This document shows positions 60,524 through 64,000 of a stretch of DNA of 64,000 bases, in pieces. The position numbers were made by a program, and so were the translations under genes. The number at the start of each line of letters is the position of its first letter. The stretch's first letter is position 1. Below the pieces are notes generated by a model. The model was not told the origin of the DNA. It ran no database searches and worked only from the letters and a program-made list of their open reading frames with translations. Location: contig NZ_JAJONF010000015.1 of assembly GCF_021462265.1 (NCBI RefSeq), positions 124,001-188,000 of the forward strand, given 5' to 3'. Source of the stretch: Streptomyces shenzhenensis (lineage in GTDB: Bacteria; Actinomycetota; Actinomycetes; Streptomycetales; Streptomycetaceae).

Positions 60524-61081
60524 GTGGGAACCCATGAGGACGAGTACGGAGGGCCGCTCGGCGCACCTGCGGACGGACCCGACGAGGCGGCGAACGACGT
60601 CGAGTGGAGACGGGAGTTGTGGGCCGCCGCCCGCTGTGCCGCCGTACTGCTGGCCCTCCTGCTGCTGCTCGACTGGGGCTCCGGCCGGATCACCGCGTGG
60701 CGTTCCGCGCTGTGGCTCTTTCTCGCCGGGCTGCTCTTCGTTCTCCTGTATCCAGCCCGGGTGTCCGCAGGCGGGAACTGGCTGGCGTCGCGGGGACTGG
60801 TGCGCGAGCGCCGGGTGCGCACGGACCGGCTGGTGTCGGTCCGCTGCCTGGACGGCGTCTCCCAACGGCTTCTGCTGCGGGACGCCCTGGGTGGCCGCGT
60901 CGAGATCGACCCCGAGGTCCTGGTGCGCAATCCGCGGCTGTGGGCGCGCCTTGACGCGGGCGCGCGGGAGGCCGCCGCCGACGGCTCGCTGCTGTGCGGC
61001 ACGACCGCCCTGCGGCGCATCGCCCTGCGCGTGGACGAGGAGACCGCCCACGCCGTGTTCAGAGCCTCCGGCCTGGATTGA
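60524..61081 (+). CDS. Conserved hypothetical membrane protein
   Basis: 185 residues from a GTG. An acidic N-terminus (THEDEYGGP) is followed by two adjacent hydrophobic helices (AAVLLALLLLLDWGSG and ALWLFLAGLLFVLLYPARV). A cytoplasmic domain follows, with VRTDRLVSVRCLDGVSQRLL and GGRVEIDPEVLVRNPRLWAR, resembling a PH-like bPH domain. The function is unknown. It is convergent with the DUF4118 gene. Confidence 0.7.
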   Translation: MGTHEDEYGGPLGAPADGPDEAANDVEWRRELWAAARCAAVLLALLLLLDWGSGRITAWRSALWLFLAGLLFVLLYPARVSAGGNWLASRGLVRERRVRTDRLVSVRCLDGVSQRLLLRDALGGRVEIDPEVLVRNPRLWARLDAGAREAAADGSLLCGTTALRRIALRVDEETAHAVFRASGLD

Positions 61082-61084
61082 GCC

Positions 61085-61891
61085 TCAGCCGTTCCTGACC
61101 GGCCCGGCGGTGTCCAGTGCCGACCCGGTCTGGTCGGCGAGCGTCACCGCCACGAGCCGGGCCTGGAGCGGGGGCACCGGGCCCGGGCCGGGGGTGAGCA
61201 TGAAGCGGCCGAGGTAGTGGCCGTTGCCGTAGGTGCGCAGCTCGATCTCGCCCCCGGGCCAGCCGGCGGCGTCCACGTCCCAGGATCGCTTGCCCACCGT
61301 CACGCTGCCGTCGTCGTGCAGGCGTGGCGGCTGCCCCAGCAGCGTGCCGTACTCGAAGCGGCAGGCACGCAGGCCGAGGACGTCGGTGAGTTCACGCCGG
61401 ACGTGGTCGACGACGGTGTCCGCGGAGCGGGCGGACCGCGCGAGGTCGGCCGTGGTGTGGATCCGCGCGAGGTATCCCGCGTCCGTCACCGTGATGACCT
61501 CCAGACGCCGGGCCCTGGCGGCCAGTTGGGACACGATCAGACCGACCGCCAGGAGCAGTACCGCCGTCTCGATGTCGGCGGAGGCGGTGATGTCGAACGT
61601 CTCGTAGGGCCGGGTGAGGAAGAAGTCGAACCAGGCCGCCGCCGACAGGGCCGCGACCACCCCCGCCGTACGGCTGCCGAGCGCGGCCACCGCGACGACC
61701 ACGACGACGAGGACGAGTGCGGTGTTCGTGTGCGACAGGCTCGTACGGAACGGGGCGAGAGCAAGCGCCACCAGGAAGGGGGCGGCGAGACCCGCCACGA
61801 GGACGAGCCGGTGCCGCAGCGGCCAGGGGCGGGCCGTGACACGGGCCGCGCCCCCAGGGTGCGGCTTCCAGCTGCCGGTCACTGTGCTCAT
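61085..61891 (-). CDS. DUF4118 membrane protein (KdpD-like sensor without kinase)
   Basis: 268 residues. Four closely spaced helices of the DUF4118 type carry the KdpD landmark AAWFDFFLTRPYETFDI. A GAF-like cytoplasmic domain follows (LARSARSADTVVDHVRREL). There is no kinase domain. The ATG overlaps the stop of the second kdpD-like gene (TGATG), so both are produced together. It may serve as a regulatory partner of that kinase. Confidence 0.85.
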   Translation of the reverse strand: MSTVTGSWKPHPGGAARVTARPWPLRHRLVLVAGLAAPFLVALALAPFRTSLSHTNTALVLVVVVVAVAALGSRTAGVVAALSAAAWFDFFLTRPYETFDITASADIETAVLLLAVGLIVSQLAARARRLEVITVTDAGYLARIHTTADLARSARSADTVVDHVRRELTDVLGLRACRFEYGTLLGQPPRLHDDGSVTVGKRSWDVDAAGWPGGEIELRTYGNGHYLGRFMLTPGPGPVPPLQARLVAVTLADQTGSALDTAGPVRNG

Positions 61892-64000
61892 CACGCGCCT
61901 CCTGCACTCTGTTCGGTCGGTACGGCACTCAGGGCCTGCGCGGCGAACGGCAGCGACACGACCATCGTGAGGCCGCCGCCCGGGGTTTCCTCGGGGGTGA
62001 GGGTGCCGTTCATGGCTTCCGTCAGTCCTCGGGCGAGGGCGAGTCCAAGACCGAGGCCGGTGGTGTTGTCGGTGTCGCCGAGCCGCTGGAAGGGCTCGAA
62101 GAGCCGGTCGCGGCCCTCGGCCGGCAGACCGGGCCCGCGGTCCACGACCCGCAGCTCCACCCGGCCCGCCAGGGCACTGGCGGTGACCAGCACCTTCTTA
62201 CCGGGTGGTGTGTGCCGGGCGGCGTTGCCGACCAGGTTGGCGATGACCCTTTCCAGCAGCGGCGGATCGGCCGGCACCGCCGGGATGTCCTCGACGTCCG
62301 CCACGTCCACGCCCGGGACGTCCGCCAGTGCCATGGGCAGCACCTCCTCCAGGGAGGTGGGCCGCAGGTTCAGGGTGAGCGCGCCGGCCTCGAGCCGGCT
62401 GAGGTCGAGGAGGTTCTCCACCAGCCGGTTGAGCTTGGCCATGGACTCGTCAGCGGTGGCAAGGAGTTCGTCGCGGTCCTCGGCGGAGAAGTCCACGTCC
62501 CGGCTGCGCAGGGACGTGACGGCGGCCCAGCCCGCGGCGAGCGGAGTGCGCAGGTCGTGGCCGACGGCCCGCAGCAGTGCCGTGCGCAGCCGGTCGGCGG
62601 CCTTCACCGGCTCCACCTCGGCGGCGGCCTCCGCGAGCCGGGCCCGTTCGACCGCCGAGCCCACATGCGCGGCGAACGCGGCCAGGACCCGCCGTTCGGA
62701 CGACGACAGGGTGCGCCCCCGCAGCGCGAGCCAGGCGCCGGGGCCCGCAGGGACAGCTGTCGCACCTGGCGCGGTCGGCGGCTCGCCCAGCAGGTCGGCC
62801 GACTCCATCCCGAAGGTCTCGCGGGTCCGCTCCAGCAGGGCGGGGATGGTCGCTTCTCCGCGCACGATGCTGCCGGCCAGGGACGACATGGTCTCCGCCT
62901 CGGCGGTCGCCCTGGCCGAGCGGCGTGACAGGCGCAGCGACCGGTCCACCACGGCCGCCACGGTGGCGGCCACGACCGCGAACACGGCGAGGGCCAGCAG
63001 GGCGTTCGGATCATCGAGGGTGAAGGCACCGATGGGCGGGACGAACCAGTAGTTGAGCAGCAGGGACGCCGTGACCGAGGCGATCACCGCCGAGACGACC
63101 CCGCCTATGCAGGCCACGCCCACCACGGCGAGCAGGAACAGCAGGGCCTCGCTGGTCAGGTTCAGGGTGCCCCGCAGCTGTGCGAGGACGACCGTCAGCA
63201 GCACCGGAAGCACCAGCCCGGCCACCGGACCGGCGATCAGCCGGGCCGTCGACAGCGTGCGGCGCCTCGACGGCAGCAGGGTGCCGCGGCCGGCCCGTTC
63301 GTGGGTGACCCGATGCACGTCGATGTCGCCGGACAGTTCGGTGACCGTCTCCCCGGTGCCGGGCCCGGTCAGGAACCGGGCGAACCGGCCGCGTCGGCTG
63401 GTGCCCAGCACGAGCTGGGTGGCGTTCTCGGCCCGCGCGAACTCGACGAGGGCGGCGGCCACGTCGTCGCCGACCACCGAGTGGTAGCTACCGCCGAGAT
63501 CCTCGACGAGTCTGCGCTGCCGGGCCAGCGAGGCGTGCGAGACCCCGGCGGCCAGGCCGTCGCTGCGCGCCACGTGCACGGCGAGCAGGTCCCCTCCTGC
63601 CATGGGGGTCCCCCCGCTCGAGCGAAGCCGAGAGTGGGGGAGGTCGGCGATGCGGGCGGCCCGCCGGATCAGTGTGTCGCCCTCCGGCCCGCCGGTCAGG
63701 GCGACGACGACGCGCTCGCGGGTCTCCCACACCCCGCCGATGCCGTGCTGCGAGCGGTACTCCTGGAGCGCCTCGTCGACCCGGTCGGCCGTCCACAGCA
63801 GCGCCAGCTGCCGTAGCGCGGTCAGGTTGCCTGGCCGGAAGTAGTTGGCGAGGGCCGCGTCGACCTTCTCGGGCGTGTAGATGTTGCCGTGGGCCATCCG
63901 GCGGCGCAGCCCCTCGGGCGGGATGTCCACCAGCTCGATCTGCCAGGCGCGCCGTACGACCTCGTCCGGGACGGTCTCGTGCTGGGGCACCCCGGTGATC
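61891..64000 (-). CDS. Second KdpD-type sensor kinase, N-terminus outside window
   Basis: About 703 residues visible; the Walker A region lies beyond position 64000. Present are VPDEVVRRAWQIELVDIPPE and the universal-stress-like segment with LAVHVARSDGLAAG. Four helices follow, including LLLNYWFVPPIGAFTLDDP. The H-box is RAVGHDLRTPLAAGWAAVTS, with NLVGNAARHTPPG and GLGLGLALARGLTEA. It resembles the first KdpD throughout but is clearly diverged. A dispersed repeat is inserted in frame near 63603-63642. It has no adjacent kdpE in the window. Confidence 0.93.
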   Translation of the reverse strand, partial: ITGVPQHETVPDEVVRRAWQIELVDIPPEGLRRRMAHGNIYTPEKVDAALANYFRPGNLTALRQLALLWTADRVDEALQEYRSQHGIGGVWETRERVVVALTGGPEGDTLIRRAARIADLPHSRLRSSGGTPMAGGDLLAVHVARSDGLAAGVSHASLARQRRLVEDLGGSYHSVVGDDVAAALVEFARAENATQLVLGTSRRGRFARFLTGPGTGETVTELSGDIDVHRVTHERAGRGTLLPSRRRTLSTARLIAGPVAGLVLPVLLTVVLAQLRGTLNLTSEALLFLLAVVGVACIGGVVSAVIASVTASLLLNYWFVPPIGAFTLDDPNALLALAVFAVVAATVAAVVDRSLRLSRRSARATAEAETMSSLAGSIVRGEATIPALLERTRETFGMESADLLGEPPTAPGATAVPAGPGAWLALRGRTLSSSERRVLAAFAAHVGSAVERARLAEAAAEVEPVKAADRLRTALLRAVGHDLRTPLAAGWAAVTSLRSRDVDFSAEDRDELLATADESMAKLNRLVENLLDLSRLEAGALTLNLRPTSLEEVLPMALADVPGVDVADVEDIPAVPADPPLLERVIANLVGNAARHTPPGKKVLVTASALAGRVELRVVDRGPGLPAEGRDRLFEPFQRLGDTDNTTGLGLGLALARGLTEAMNGTLTPEETPGGGLTMVVSLPFAAQALSAVPTEQSAGGA
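63603..63642. repeat. Dispersed palindromic Streptomyces repeat inside kdpD paralogue
   Basis: The sequence GGGGGTCCCCCCGCTCGAGC followed by GAAGCCGAGAGTGGGGGAG matches a repeat I recall as common between Streptomyces genes. Here it lies in the coding frame and adds about 13 residues (DLPHSRLRSSGGTP) absent from the other KdpD. Confidence 0.75.

Noticed and set aside
1..64000. CRISPR arrays, tRNA or rRNA genes, prophage or antiphage islands
   Set aside because: No regular repeat-spacer pattern, tRNA arms, rRNA signature, phage structural genes or recognisable defence cassette were seen.

Overview
The window is about 72% G+C with strong third-position GC bias. Frequent GTG starts, 1-4 base start/stop overlaps, a Scr1-type regulator/DUF397/anti-sigma-like ATPase triad, and Streptomyces-style dispersed repeats all point to a Streptomyces chromosome. 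No tRNA, rRNA or CRISPR array was seen. At least eleven truncated or frameshifted gene remnants lie between intact genes, as expected for accessory, arm-like DNA that gains and loses genes often.

Layout, left part. A truncated copper P-type ATPase follows a small Met/His-tailed membrane peptide (1-1.8 kb). A PucR-type regulator diverges from a three-gene operon: acyl-CoA/AMP ligase, DUF3556-like membrane protein, FAD oxidoreductase (2.2-8.3 kb). Next is a 1.56 kb segment bounded by 21-bp inverted repeats and carrying an aminoglycoside-phosphotransferase-like gene. The ATPase/Scr1/DUF397 triad follows (9.9-11.6 kb). Then come three regulator-target pairs: HxlR with a quinone-oxidoreductase-like enzyme, an XRE-cupin regulator with a DHA2 efflux pump, and a two-component system with MMPL and DUF2993 proteins. 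MarR with a metallo-beta-lactamase-fold protein and an FAH-family enzyme close this part (to 23.9 kb).

The 24-35 kb section reads as one catabolic unit for an amino-sugar polymer. A secreted GH114 endo-alpha-1,4-polygalactosaminidase would cut the polymer. A lipoprotein and two permeases (ATPase not encoded here) would import fragments, and a GH4 glycosidase and a Gfo/Idh/MocA protein would process them. A PfkB kinase, an AgaS-type SIS deaminase/isomerase and a class II aldolase would take galactosamine to triose phosphates. Two of its promoter regions share a tandem operator-like sequence. The leaders downstream of both contain diverged copies of one ~134-nt sequence with compensatory changes in predicted hairpins, which suggests a structured leader RNA. 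This is the strongest candidate for an undescribed regulatory system here.

Right part. An AraC-controlled group has a broken alpha/beta hydrolase between a monooxygenase-fold protein and an SDR. It is followed by a truncated xanthine dehydrogenase large subunit with XdhC, a lipid kinase, an HdeD-like protein, and a scar where fragments of an alcohol dehydrogenase, a histidine kinase and a DedA protein are joined. Then come a ChrB-like protein with an MFS exporter, UppP, a glycosyltransferase, and a BlaI/M56 pair whose operator boxes recur before a truncated second uppP. An RHH protein and a DUF4097 protein follow, next to the tail of a lost ABC-2 permease. The final 12 kb holds kdpFABC with kdpE and kdpD, an extra 27-residue membrane peptide before kdpF, a relic APC permease tail, and a second kdpD paralogue coupled to a DUF4118 protein. 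The second kdpD has an in-frame dispersed-repeat insertion and runs off the window.
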